Shown here one piece after another: positions 17,401 to 23,477 of a stretch of DNA of 64,000 nt. The stretch comes from Streptomyces sp. NBC_01446 (GTDB lineage: Bacteria > Actinomycetota > Actinomycetes > Streptomycetales > Streptomycetaceae). The stretch's first letter is position 1; each line of letters starts with the position of its first letter. Location of the stretch: positions 3,192,501 to 3,256,500 of the forward strand of contig NZ_JAPEPO010000001.1 in NCBI RefSeq assembly GCF_026340095.1, given 5' to 3'. The notes beneath the pieces were generated by a model. It did no database searches, was not told where the DNA came from, and worked only from the letters and a program-made list of their open reading frames with translations. The translations under genes were made by a program, and so were the position numbers.

Positions 17401-19371
17401 GTGGACGACGGTCGGCGAGTCGAGAGCGGTCCCGACCTTGCCGTACGTCACGGTCAGCCGCGGATACGTCGCGGTCTCGCCGCCGTACGAGGTGCCGTCA
17501 CCGGCCTCGTAGCGCGGGCCGCCGGTGAGCGTGCCGGCCACGGTGTCGTCCTTGGCCTGGAGCACGAAACCGTTGTTCGTGGACGTACCCGAGACCCACT
17601 GCTGGACGGTGTCCGTCACCGGGAACTTGTGCCACTGGTTGTACTCACCGGTGTTCTTGACGATCTGCGCCGGGTTCACCAGGCGGATCGAGTCGGCGAT
17701 GTTGCGGGTCGTGGAGCTGCCCGTGTCACCGAGGACGATCTTCCCCGCGTTGCCCTTGGCGAAGTAGAACTGGCTGGCGTTCACCGCCTTCCACGCCGAC
17801 GTCGAACCCGACTGGTTCACCGTGCCGGTCGCCGTGCCGTCCCGGTGGTTGATCGTGTACGGGGCGGCTGTCGCGCCGTCCGTCGCGGGCGGGAAGTGCG
17901 CGTCGATCCGGTAGGACGCGGTCTCCGGGATCTGCGGCTGCCAGGTGTACGACTCGCCCGTCGTGCTGTTCTTGTTGTAGGCGAAGTCGTCGTTGGTGGC
18001 AGCGCCGCCCGTGGTCGTGGCACGAGGCCACTCCCCCACCGCGGCCGTACCGGCGTCCCCGTCATCTATCTGGTACGTCGTGCCCGACAACTCACCCGAC
18101 AACGCACTGGTGTTGGCCCAGGTCGCTGTCGACTCGTCCCAGGCGCCGGTCGCCCGGTGAGCCTCGATGGTGACGTCGTTGGCGTTGGTGGTGTGCGCCT
18201 GGTCGAAGTACATCTCCAGACGGGCAGAGTCGATCTTCGTGCCCGAAGGGATCTCATTCAGCGGGAACTTGATGAGCGACCGCGAGATGCCCGTGTCGGT
18301 CTTGCCCGCCGACAGTTTCCAGGTGTTGTTGAAGTTCGCCGACGGCTGGTCCGACAGAACCATCGTGTCCTGGGACTGCGACGGGGTCGGCGCGATGGTG
18401 ATCGTCGGGTCGATCGTCACCGGGTACCGACGGGCCTTCACCGCCAGCCACTTGGCGTCCGGGGTGACCTTGATCAGCCAGTTCTTCCCGTCACGGACGA
18501 GCTTCTGGGAGACCTTGGGGCTGTAGGCGAGCCCGTACGGGGAGTCCGCGTCCTTACGGGTGTCCGACATGTACGCGGCCGGGATCACCATCACCGGCGT
18601 GTTCGGCAGCTCGCCGTACAGCGCGATGGACCCGTCCTTACGGGCCTTCGGCGTCAGACCACCGGTGTTGAGGGTGAAGGTGTAGGAGACTGCCTCGCCC
18701 GGCGCCTGCGCCAGGACGATGTTCTCCTTCACGCGCCCGGGCCCGACCTGGTACTCCAGATCGGCGCCACCGGCGGCGGCGTCCTTGTACGTGACCGTCG
18801 AGCCCTTGGCGACCGGGTCGAGGGACTTGGCGTCCGCGCCGCCCTTGAGGCCGAGGCTGACGGCGGGACCGTCGACGCCGGCCTGGAACTTCAGCAGCCG
18901 CCGGGAATCACCACCGAACCAACTGCGCGCGGAGTTCGACGTATTGGCGAAATCGAATCCCTTGGCGTGGGTGGTTCCGACGCCCGTTTCAATGGTCTTC
19001 CAGGGTGCCTTCTTCCCCTTGCCGGATCGGTAGCCGGTCGGCACGGCAGAAACTTCGGCCTGAATACGCCCATCGGACAACTGCCAGAAACGGGCGTGCT
19101 CGGTGCGGCGGGACGTCAGCTCCTTGACCCGCTTGGCCTTCGGGGCCTTCTTCCCCTTGGGCAGCTTCTCGCGACTCGGCATCTCCAGCTTGCCGCCGGT
19201 GGGCGGCTTGTCGCCGTCCTCGTCGTCGTCGGAGAACCAGCCTGCGATGGAGTCGATGACTCCCTTGTCATCGTCCCCGGAGGAGGCCGCGTACGCCATC
19301 TGCGGCAACGCGGCACTCACCACCGCCGACACGACCAAACAGGAGATCACTCTCCCATAACGGACTTTCAC
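10675..19371 (-). CDS. Giant secreted RHS/YD-repeat polymorphic toxin 1
   Basis: 2,898 aa from GTG 19371 (GAAGGG 9 nt upstream; next residues KVRYGR then a Sec signal peptide ending PQMAYA). An in-frame ATG at 19485 would bury the signal peptide. Order by approximate residue: Lys-rich linker with TSRRTEHARFW (about 60-90), DNRLRE domain (330-435, SQDTMVLSDQP), golvesin-like domain (470-565, ending NIADSIRLV), second DNRLRE domain (770-960), RHS/YD-repeat shell from about 1130, a golvesin-like insert (2005-2140), and the RHS core ending GGNPTSFVEMDGH at about 2626. A unique 271-aa tip follows. The shell should encapsulate the tip until delivery. The tip contains VFGDGKTTTALLQ and no recognised catalytic motif. 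Close paralogue: the gene at 27396. Confidence 0.9.
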   Translation of the reverse strand: MKVRYGRVISCLVVSAVVSAALPQMAYAASSGDDDKGVIDSIAGWFSDDDEDGDKPPTGGKLEMPSREKLPKGKKAPKAKRVKELTSRRTEHARFWQLSDGRIQAEVSAVPTGYRSGKGKKAPWKTIETGVGTTHAKGFDFANTSNSARSWFGGDSRRLLKFQAGVDGPAVSLGLKGGADAKSLDPVAKGSTVTYKDAAAGGADLEYQVGPGRVKENIVLAQAPGEAVSYTFTLNTGGLTPKARKDGSIALYGELPNTPVMVIPAAYMSDTRKDADSPYGLAYSPKVSQKLVRDGKNWLIKVTPDAKWLAVKARRYPVTIDPTITIAPTPSQSQDTMVLSDQPSANFNNTWKLSAGKTDTGISRSLIKFPLNEIPSGTKIDSARLEMYFDQAHTTNANDVTIEAHRATGAWDESTATWANTSALSGELSGTTYQIDDGDAGTAAVGEWPRATTTGGAATNDDFAYNKNSTTGESYTWQPQIPETASYRIDAHFPPATDGATAAPYTINHRDGTATGTVNQSGSTSAWKAVNASQFYFAKGNAGKIVLGDTGSSTTRNIADSIRLVNPAQIVKNTGEYNQWHKFPVTDTVQQWVSGTSTNNGFVLQAKDDTVAGTLTGGPRYEAGDGTSYGGETATYPRLTVTYGKVGTALDSPTVVHDTGPELTWNAYSNTTGDSGLDIAEYQLHRSTQQVFTPSAATLVAPIDKTATAYTDTTATPTPDSSTDEIGRSYYYQIAVKTKDGSVIGSPTRIVGVPKAGRTMKLIQGTAGGVTDTTLSSQQPTTNEDTILSYTPQKWLSVGNNSGTYGKTRAGLKFPTTSIPATATVLDSKLYMWGAETTTGTDGAIYELHGLNKDFAETGATWNNATATTPWTAAGGDFGATVSDTVAQVSEVGRHWWDATSLTQGWVKTPSSNKGAMVKLKDETTTGPQERTLFLASEAADQQLGPLLRVIYVDATTENTYYAPQTPARMTPNSTYTVDMTVTNTTNSEWLAGERQLSYTWKLPDGTDVTNGGNQLSTAVPNLKPGQSATVQAQVKTPINSDEGNKRTDYVLGWDIKKVSDGSWLSAGTGGIPSLKQNVAVEDPTSNSLGLEKFYSYTGKNTGSGSTVMNNLASGNAVWSYNAFNNPGRGLNTFARFSYNSLDTSDTVLGAGWSGQTAGPVRLGAPLDFHPNPNPTEIRLPDGDGTTHVFAKQGDGTWKAPAGVHYKVTMKSGLDCTPNKDPIPDAWTLTRPDGTRFLFGCDGYLTSVVDRNGNTQTYTYEEHKAGGKPTKYLKYITDPAGRQSLSVDYYDKSEAPFPKVIDHVQSMTDISGRKLTFEYSDKALLTKLTDGTGSSQPKVFGFEYDATQGNKNVKLVKATDPRGNATGLAFNEPKAGDDPKYHWWTKTITDRAGGDTGFTYAANATNPKFTDSKVTDAESHVTTHVADDFGRPVQNTNAKSQTAKMGWDADNNVTYLEEDNGAKTAYCYDQKTGYPLWQRDPENNKAGVPPQSDCAPGTYPANSARYEYQNRIDGYSADLYTKTSPEGRKWQFAYDPFGNLKTVTDPKGVATTGTAGDYTTSYEYDSYGELAKATDANGNPSTNSDFGPTGYPATITDALGKSTSFVYDERGQVTQVTDALGKKTTQTYDAYGRPLSRSVPKDQSAGVLITTPAPVYDANDNITKSTSPNGAFSTAVYDKSDQASEATAPKDTTTSDERKTTYTYDKVGNLKTTTEPKGSLTSTDTTDYVTTNNYDEIYQLTSVVNAGGDKVSYGYDNVGNTTKVVDPKKNATSDPDDYTTKTDYDLDHRVTTLTDAAGKTSKKSYDKDSLAISTTDAENNTVNVTYDERGKQTEVKVPYSGTAPITYRSTKFEYDQVGNTTKVITPRGVATAASDDFTARTEYDALNRPVKQYQPYDPADARYNKADVYTRTDYDAVGRVATTSMPPSEGQTVRNDTGYSYFDNGWTKSSTDPWDIRTTYDYDELGKQTARTLTSAGGSSDRTMSWSYYPDGKLKSKSDDGVPVGKSVVLVDNSDTQNTSSTGTWATGDIPGQQGYDHRTHAAGSGTDAFTWTLNIPKDGTYTAYVKFPKVTGAATTAKYTLTHGTTTESAVTKDQNANTGTWVSLGSYSLKQGEDSKLKLDQNSGGIAVADGVKLVRDTAGDPADTEKKSFAYAYDANANLTSIDDTSSGAKIDAYTLAYTGLNQISKVTEALAGQDKKTTSYTYDANSQPDTVTHPDQFSKYTYDLRELVKTVSVGTSATDASPKVSSYAYTDRGLKLKETKANANTVDYGYYLDGSLKTQTEKKSNGTLVSDHTYAYDPNGNKAQDIAKKMNADDHAALLSSTTDYTYDPADRLAKSVKTGTGAGTDTYVHDDNANVVSQTVDSTTSTYDYDRNRLLTSTTSGTTFSYDYDPFGRQESVTGGGKTIERSVYDGFDHVVDAQKLDDSGTLKSTKYTFDPLDRTASKTADGKTTDYDYLGMSTEVMGEEVAGKLTKSYQYSPWGERLSQITHNSDGTTEDGYYGYNGHSDVETLTTKDGDTKATYGYTAYGKNDDSEFTGIDKPDAADPTKDAYNPYRYNAKRWDANSGTYDMGFREYNPGLNRFTTRDMYNGALADSDLGTDPMTGNRYAFTGGNPTSFVEMDGHAPCAEGIMDVCGGSLDMGGVCLICVATPNPGASKPIARKPAVANTDLDKALDQLYARDFVKDSDVFGDGKTTTALLQEFNSGQKTGKLWHMQKASNAMVALSKILENDRRARVKGNGLLNDADLKVAQAEAGELWNALNSKDVAGALTKDVSANPEMLAAVNTNRATVAGTRAMQDLTGQEFAPAHPLARQTPVGEPVKMRGAFKTLGIVGGVVSAAQAPSYIKTYGWGRGAWEMFKDTFDPLGVANSYGDPFVDDGSGSNICDPSSGNCA

Positions 19372-19427
19372 GTCCAGTAACCCTTCGCCTTTGCTCGGCT
19401 CAGCCCGGAATCCAGGCATGCCGAAGA

Positions 19428-19451
19428 GTCGGCCGGGCATGCCCGGCCGAC
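19428..19451. promoter_or_regulatory. 24-bp perfect palindrome in the RHS 1 leader
   Basis: gtcggccgggca followed directly by its reverse complement (centre between 19439 and 19440). It lies between the predicted promoter (19475-19504) and the GTG start, 57 bp from the latter. It could be an operator or a strong mRNA hairpin limiting toxin expression. Confidence 0.55.
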
Positions 19452-19474
19452 GAATATTTAGATATGGCGACGGA

Positions 19475-19504
19475 GTTCTATTCATTCAGGGAGTCGCGAG
19501 TCAA
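19475..19504 (-). promoter_or_regulatory. Predicted promoter of RHS gene 1
   Basis: On the minus strand TTGACT, 18-nt spacer, TAGAAC: a fair sigma-70 (HrdB-like) promoter about 100 nt before the GTG. The second RHS gene has a similar element (TTGACA-17-TTAGAA at 36386-36414), which supports both. Confidence 0.4.
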
Positions 19505-19532
19505 CTCGACTCCCATTTCGGGCAGATGGAGG

Positions 19533-20342
19533 TCAAGGCGTCTTTCTGCGCGCGCCGACTTCCCTGCCCGCGGTCGTGCGCTCCAGGCGGGGGTACATCA
19601 GCACCGCCGCGCACGCCATGGCCGGGAGCCCGAGGGCGGGCACGGTCCACCACGGGATGCCGATCCAGACCGCCGGGAGCCCCACCCCGAAGCAGACAGC
19701 GATGCTGGTGAAGAGCAGCCGCCTGCCGTACGGGTCCCAGGTGAAGGGCGCGTAGGCACGAGGCACGACAAGGCGTACCGCGCCGAAAGCCAACGCCTGA
19801 GCCGCGAAGAACGCGGCCAGCATGCCCATGGCGGCGTTCATCTGGAGCTCGTCGCGGGGTGCCTCGGAGCTGTCCTGCCGGACGCCGTCCTTGCTGAGTA
19901 CGACGATGTCGCGGCGCCAGACGGTGGCCGTGACCCGGTCGCCGGTCTCCAGCCGCTCCAGGAGCGGCCCCGGGTCGCCGAAGTCCACGACTCCCTGCCA
20001 GGAGTGCCCGTCCTTCAGCGTCGCCTTATAGGTGGAAGTCCTCCCGCCGTTCTTGATCACCGTCTTCACGACGGTGAAATGCCAGGTGCTCAGGCAGTCC
20101 TTCCGCATCTGCGCCGTCGCACGGGCGGGGCACGGCTCGGCTGCCACGTAGTCCCGGTAGCGATCCCTGTCAGAGGGCAGCCACCAACTGAACGCGATGT
20201 AGCAGAGCACCGCCGATATCAGGGCCAGCAGAATCAGCAGCACGCCCATGAACCGGGTCCAGCCCGGTGTCCGCCGGCGGGCACCGCCCTTGCCCGGCAG
20301 CCCTCCCACACTCTGAGCCGTAGCCCTCGCCCGTTCCGTCAT
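19533..20342 (-). CDS. Membrane protein, DUF3592-like layout
   Basis: 269 aa from ATG 20342 (GGAGGGGG upstream; the longer frame to 20441 is unlikely). One transmembrane helix near the N-terminus (about 33-55, MGVLLILLALISAVLCYIAF) and further segments about 150-172 and 195-240. The extracytoplasmic loop between has two Cys (EPCPARATAQMRKDCLS) and a small beta domain (GGRTSTYKATLKDGHSW, LETGDRVTATVWRRDIVVL). The arrangement helix-beta domain-helices resembles DUF3592-type proteins. It sits directly upstream of the RHS 1 gene on the same strand and might be part of the toxin operon, though RHS 1 has its own predicted promoter. Function unknown. Confidence 0.65.
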   Translation of the reverse strand: MTERARATAQSVGGLPGKGGARRRTPGWTRFMGVLLILLALISAVLCYIAFSWWLPSDRDRYRDYVAAEPCPARATAQMRKDCLSTWHFTVVKTVIKNGGRTSTYKATLKDGHSWQGVVDFGDPGPLLERLETGDRVTATVWRRDIVVLSKDGVRQDSSEAPRDELQMNAAMGMLAAFFAAQALAFGAVRLVVPRAYAPFTWDPYGRRLLFTSIAVCFGVGLPAVWIGIPWWTVPALGLPAMACAAVLMYPRLERTTAGREVGARRKTP

Positions 20343-20461
20343 GGCCCACCCCCTCCGCCCCATCCTCCGTGAGCTGGAAACGGGGACACAACGAGGTCGG
20401 ACGGCAGTCCGTGGGAGGTACCAGCTTCCGCATCCCGGCAATCGGGCCGCCCGGAGCGGCT

Positions 20462-21313
20462 CTACAGCCGCGCCGCGCCGTCAGCCACCCGCCCCCGCAG
20501 GCACTCGCCGCAGAATTCCTCGTCGCCCGCCGGCCGGAACAGGCGCGCCTGCGTATGCACGCCCTCGCATTCCCGCAGTTGGGCGATACGTGGCTGTACG
20601 GGTTCGGGACGGCGGGACTCTTCCTCGACAGGGGCCGGTGGTACGTCGCTCAGGATGTACCGGAGCAGGCCGCCCGGCTTGAGGACCGGCTGCTTAGGCC
20701 CCGGCAAGCTGCGCTGCACATGCGCCCGTACGCCACCGGGTGCGTGCCCCGCCTCGAGCCAGGCGCTTGCCAGTGCCGCCAGCTCCGGCAGCATGCCCCG
20801 AGGCACGCGGAGCCTTGGCTCCAGGTCCAGGATGCTTGCAACGAGTTGGCGCCCGGCATCCGTCACCGCAGGAGCCTCGGGAGGCGTCCCGGGATGGTGG
20901 GGGGTGTTCTCAAGAACGGGTTTCTCTGGATGACGACCGACGGTCCGGCCGGTCGGCTCACCGGCGGCCGGGTTTCCGCCCGCCGGAGCCCCGTCCCGTA
21001 AGGCGAGCGCCTGCTCCGGCTTCAGCGGCACATTGGAGACGAGCTGCACGGTCGACCACAGTCCACGGCCACCCTGCTGGCGCCACTCGTGCAGATAGCC
21101 CTCGCGCTTCAGTTCACTCTTGGCGCGGCTGAAGGCGCACTTGCCGATCCCGGCCTGACGGGCGGTTTTCGACAAGGGGTCCTTGGCGTCATCGGGGAGT
21201 GACAACTGCCAGGTCAACAGCCGTACAGCGTCCGATGAGAGGCGCGGATGGCGGAGGATTTCGTTCGGCACCTGACTGAAGAAACGGGCAGGCGCGATAG
21301 CATGACGAAGCAT
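20462..21313 (-). CDS. Winged-helix DNA-binding protein, putative regulator
   Basis: 283 aa from ATG 21313 (weak RBS; an upstream start at 21427 adds 38 residues of poor quality). The N-terminal winged helix is about 15-75: LRHPRLSSDAVRLLTWQL, TARQAGIGKCAFSRAKSELKREGYLHEWRQ, typical of helix-turn-helix domains in Streptomyces replication-initiator-like or regulatory proteins. The rest is a Pro-rich linker and a helical segment (VTDAGRQLVASILDLEPRLRV, ELAALASAWLEAG). The C-terminus has a Cys/His cluster (RECEGVHTQARLFRPAGDEEFCGEC) that could bind zinc. A 9-bp palindrome of the GCAAnTTGC type lies in its promoter region (21433-21443) and recurs before the XRE gene. Confidence 0.65.
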   Translation of the reverse strand: MLRHAIAPARFFSQVPNEILRHPRLSSDAVRLLTWQLSLPDDAKDPLSKTARQAGIGKCAFSRAKSELKREGYLHEWRQQGGRGLWSTVQLVSNVPLKPEQALALRDGAPAGGNPAAGEPTGRTVGRHPEKPVLENTPHHPGTPPEAPAVTDAGRQLVASILDLEPRLRVPRGMLPELAALASAWLEAGHAPGGVRAHVQRSLPGPKQPVLKPGGLLRYILSDVPPAPVEEESRRPEPVQPRIAQLRECEGVHTQARLFRPAGDEEFCGECLRGRVADGAARL

Positions 21314-21432
21314 TTTCCGGTGGACCCTAACCACTGGTGATGAAGGCCCTCTTCGCTGGCGGGAACCGGCGTTGAGGGCCGCCTCATGTCCGATCGAAGC
21401 GACTTCGAGGCGCGCTGTCGCGCTCACCGTAC

Positions 21433-21443
21433 CGCAACTTGCG
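21433..21443. promoter_or_regulatory. GCAAnTTGC palindrome, candidate XRE operator
   Basis: cgcaacttgcg, an 11-bp palindrome about 120 bp upstream of the winged-helix gene start. The related gcaagttgc is at 21779-21787 in front of the XRE gene. Confidence 0.4.
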
Positions 21444-21467
21444 TACGCGAACGGTCACTTGACGTAG

Positions 21468-21686
21468 TCACCACTGCCCGCCGTATCTCTGCGCACGCTC
21501 CCGCAGCCACGCCCGCACCCATACCTCTTCGCTCGCGGACGCGGGCCGCAGGTCTCGCGCCGCGATCGTCGCCACGAAGTACACGAAGCGCACGCGCCGC
21601 GATTCCCCGTCGACACCGAGCACCTTGCCGGGCCCGTAGACGTCCGTACCCGTGTGGGCGACGAACGCGCCTTCCCCGTGCTGCAT
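21468..21686 (-). CDS. Small conserved hypothetical protein, 72 aa
   Basis: ATG at 21686 with AGAGG 8 nt upstream (GTG at 21692 is an alternative). Basic/hydrophobic beta-looking sequence (FVAHTGTDVYGPGKVLGVDGESRRVRFVYF) followed by an amphipathic helix (EEVWVRAWLRERAQRYG). No known motif recognised. It is divergent from the XRE regulator gene (21805). Confidence 0.5.
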   Translation of the reverse strand: MQHGEGAFVAHTGTDVYGPGKVLGVDGESRRVRFVYFVATIAARDLRPASASEEVWVRAWLRERAQRYGGQW

Positions 21687-21778
21687 CGACACTGCCTCTC
21701 GATCTCGCTCTCCGTGGAAAACCGGTCACAGAGTGAGGTCGCCGCAGCTAGGCTCGCCAGTGGTCCGAGCGTGACAAC

Positions 21779-21787
21779 GCAAGTTGC
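21779..21787. promoter_or_regulatory. GCAAnTTGC palindrome before the XRE gene
   Basis: gcaagttgc lies 17 bp upstream of the ATG at 21805, overlapping where the RBS/leader begins. It could be an autoregulatory site for the XRE protein or a functional paralogue. Confidence 0.4.
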
Positions 21788-21804
21788 ACATACGGGAGTT
21801 GCGG

Positions 21805-22613
21805 ATGGCGATCGAGGACAATCCCGGGTCGCGGACGAGTTACGGGGATGAGCTGAGGCGCCGCCGCGAGGCCGCCGGACTCACGCAGGAAGAGCTGAGC
21901 GTGCGGGCGATCATGTCCCGCACGCACATCGCCCACATCGAGGCGGGACGTCGCCGGCCGTCCCTTGAGGACGCGCGACGCCTGGACCAAGTGCTGACTA
22001 CGGGCGGGGTATTCGAGAACTTCCTGCCGGCCGCGTCGCCGAACACTTCGCGGAGGCAATGGAGTTGGAGCGACAGGCGACGGTGATCAGGACGTACGCG
22101 CCAAAGCTGGTGCCCGGCATGCTCCAGACCGAGGCGTACGCCCGCGAAGTGCTCCAGTCCGGCTTCCCGCCGAAGACCGACGAGGAACGTGACAAGCTCC
22201 TTGTCACACGCCTGGACCGGGCCCGGATCCTGGACGACTTCACCTCGCCGGTGGCCTGGTATCTCCTCGACGAAGCAGTTCTGCGACGCCCGGTGGGCGG
22301 TCCGGCAGTGATGTGCGAACAGCTCTGTCACATTGCGGAGTTAGGCGAACGCCGCCGCATTCGCGTGCACGTGTTGCCGTTCTCTGTGGGCTACCACGCC
22401 CTCCTGGAGGGCATCGTGGTCCTGATGCGGTTCGATGATCTGCCACCGGTCGCCTACGTAGAGGGTCTCAAAACGGGACGTGTCCTTGAACTCCCCTCCG
22501 TGGTAGGCGAATGTCAGGCGGCCTACGATCACGCCATGGGCGACGCGCTGTCGCACCGTAAGTCCCTGGCGCTGATCAGGTCCGTCGCAAAGGATTACGC
22601 ACATGACGCATAG
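21805..22613 (+). pseudogene. XRE/DUF5753 transcriptional regulator, frameshifted
   Basis: Two frames together make one normal-length (about 270 aa) Streptomyces XRE regulator. Part 1 (21805-22086, ATG with GGGAG 6 nt upstream) has the HTH: YGDELRRRREAAGLTQEEL ... SRTHIAHIEAGRRRPS, then GVFENFLPA. Part 2 is in the -1 frame from about 22020: VAEHFAEAMELERQATVIR, then the DUF5753 effector domain VPGMLQTEAYAREVL ... HALLEGIVVLMRF. The junction reads ccggccgcgtc; a parent with ccggccggccgcgtc that lost one 4-bp ggcc unit would explain the -1 shift. No slippery heptamer is visible. The DUF397 gene downstream is its usual partner. Either a recent mutation or a sequencing error. Confidence 0.8.
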
Positions 22614-22857
22614 CAGCAGTGATCAGCAGCGGCAGCACGCCCGCGTCGCCGATGCCTCATCCCTGACGATGTGGCGGAAGTCGAGCTACAGCGGCGGCGA
22701 AAGCGGCGACTGCCTGGAGGTCAACGACTGCCCCTGCGCCGCCCACGTCCCCGTACGTGACAGCAAGAACCCTCACGGCCCTGCGGTCGTGTTCACGAGC
22801 GGCGCGTGGACGGCGTTCCTCGGTGCGGTGAAGGCGGCCGACCGCCCGCGCCGCTGA
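22603..22857 (+). CDS. DUF397 domain protein
   Basis: 84 aa with the family core MWRKSSYSGGESGDCLEV, then VPVRDSKNPHGPAVVFTSGAW. DUF397 proteins are small Streptomyces proteins nearly always encoded beside an XRE/DUF5753 regulator, whose activity they are thought to modulate (WhiJ-type systems). The ATG lies inside the end of the upstream regulator frame (11-bp overlap), implying coupling. That upstream gene is frameshifted here, so this protein may have lost its partner. Confidence 0.9.
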   Translation: MTHSSSDQQRQHARVADASSLTMWRKSSYSGGESGDCLEVNDCPCAAHVPVRDSKNPHGPAVVFTSGAWTAFLGAVKAADRPRR

Positions 22858-22866
22858 GCGACGGGC

Positions 22867-23427
22867 TTACTGGCCCACCCTTCCGTCGATGCACTCGCGC
22901 AGCAGGTCGGCGTGGCCGCAGTGGCGGGCGTACTCCTCGACCCGGTGCACCAGCAGCTCCCGTACCGGGATCTCGACCTTCCCGAGACGCTCGCCCAGAT
23001 CCGGGTGCCCGGCGAGCGCGGCGTCGGTCGCGGCCTGCTCGCGTTCGAGATCGGCGTACGCGGCGTCGATCACGGCCTGCTCGGCGACAGCGCCGTCGAA
23101 GTCCCCGTCAGGCTCGCCGTACAGCTTCGGCAGCGGCTCGCCGTCGGATATCCAGTTGAGCCAGTCCCGCTCCGCCTCGGCAAGGTGCCGCAGCAGCCCG
23201 AGCAGTGACATCGTCGACGGCGCAACCGACCGGCGGGCCAGCTGCTCCGGGTCCAGGCCCTCGCACTTCATCCGGAGGGTCAGGCGGTAGTCCGCCAGGA
23301 AAGTCCGGAGCGTCTCCAGTTCGCCTTCCGCTCTGACGCCTTCGCTGCTGCGGGGGTCGTCGTCCGGGTCGGCCCACATGTCGGGGTAGACGGTCGCCTG
23401 GCTCCATCGTGCGGGTTGGTCAGTCAT
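22867..23427 (-). CDS. DinB-family / DUF664 protein
   Basis: 186 aa from ATG 23427. Four-helix bundle layout with LETLRTFLADYRLTLRMKCEGLDPEQLARRSV, SLLGLLRHLAEAERDWLNW and a C-terminal VHRVEEYARHCGHADLLRECIDG. The three spaced His (in LRHLAEAE, VHRVEEYARH and CGHADLLRE) are the usual metal ligands of DinB-like thiol-dependent enzymes of the DUF664 (mini-circle protein) group. Possible role in thiol (mycothiol) chemistry; not assignable further. Convergent with the DUF397 gene, 9 bp between stops. Confidence 0.85.
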   Translation of the reverse strand: MTDQPARWSQATVYPDMWADPDDDPRSSEGVRAEGELETLRTFLADYRLTLRMKCEGLDPEQLARRSVAPSTMSLLGLLRHLAEAERDWLNWISDGEPLPKLYGEPDGDFDGAVAEQAVIDAAYADLEREQAATDAALAGHPDLGERLGKVEIPVRELLVHRVEEYARHCGHADLLRECIDGRVGQ

Positions 23428-23477
23428 ACGTCGCATGGTCGTCGGTGGGGGTCCGGGCCCGCCACTGATTTGCCGAG

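Noticed and set aside
10657..19380. A continuous open frame of about 2,900 codons on the plus strand opposite RHS gene 1 (and shorter ones opposite RHS 2)
   Set aside because: Its translation is a monotonous Arg/Val/Gly-rich string with no domain. It is the usual antisense shadow of a high-GC gene, while the minus strand shows signal peptide, DNRLRE and RHS domains.
19371..19485. Earlier in-frame ATG of RHS gene 1 (and the 36401 start of RHS 2)
   Set aside because: They would put 38 and 86 residues before the signal peptides, and the added sequences do not match each other, whereas both genes share GTG-KVRYGR with a good RBS.
22015..22040. Programmed -1 ribosomal frameshifting in the XRE/DUF5753 gene
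   Set aside because: No slippery heptamer and no obvious stimulatory structure, and loss of a ggcc unit explains the shift simply. Families of this type are not known to use recoding.
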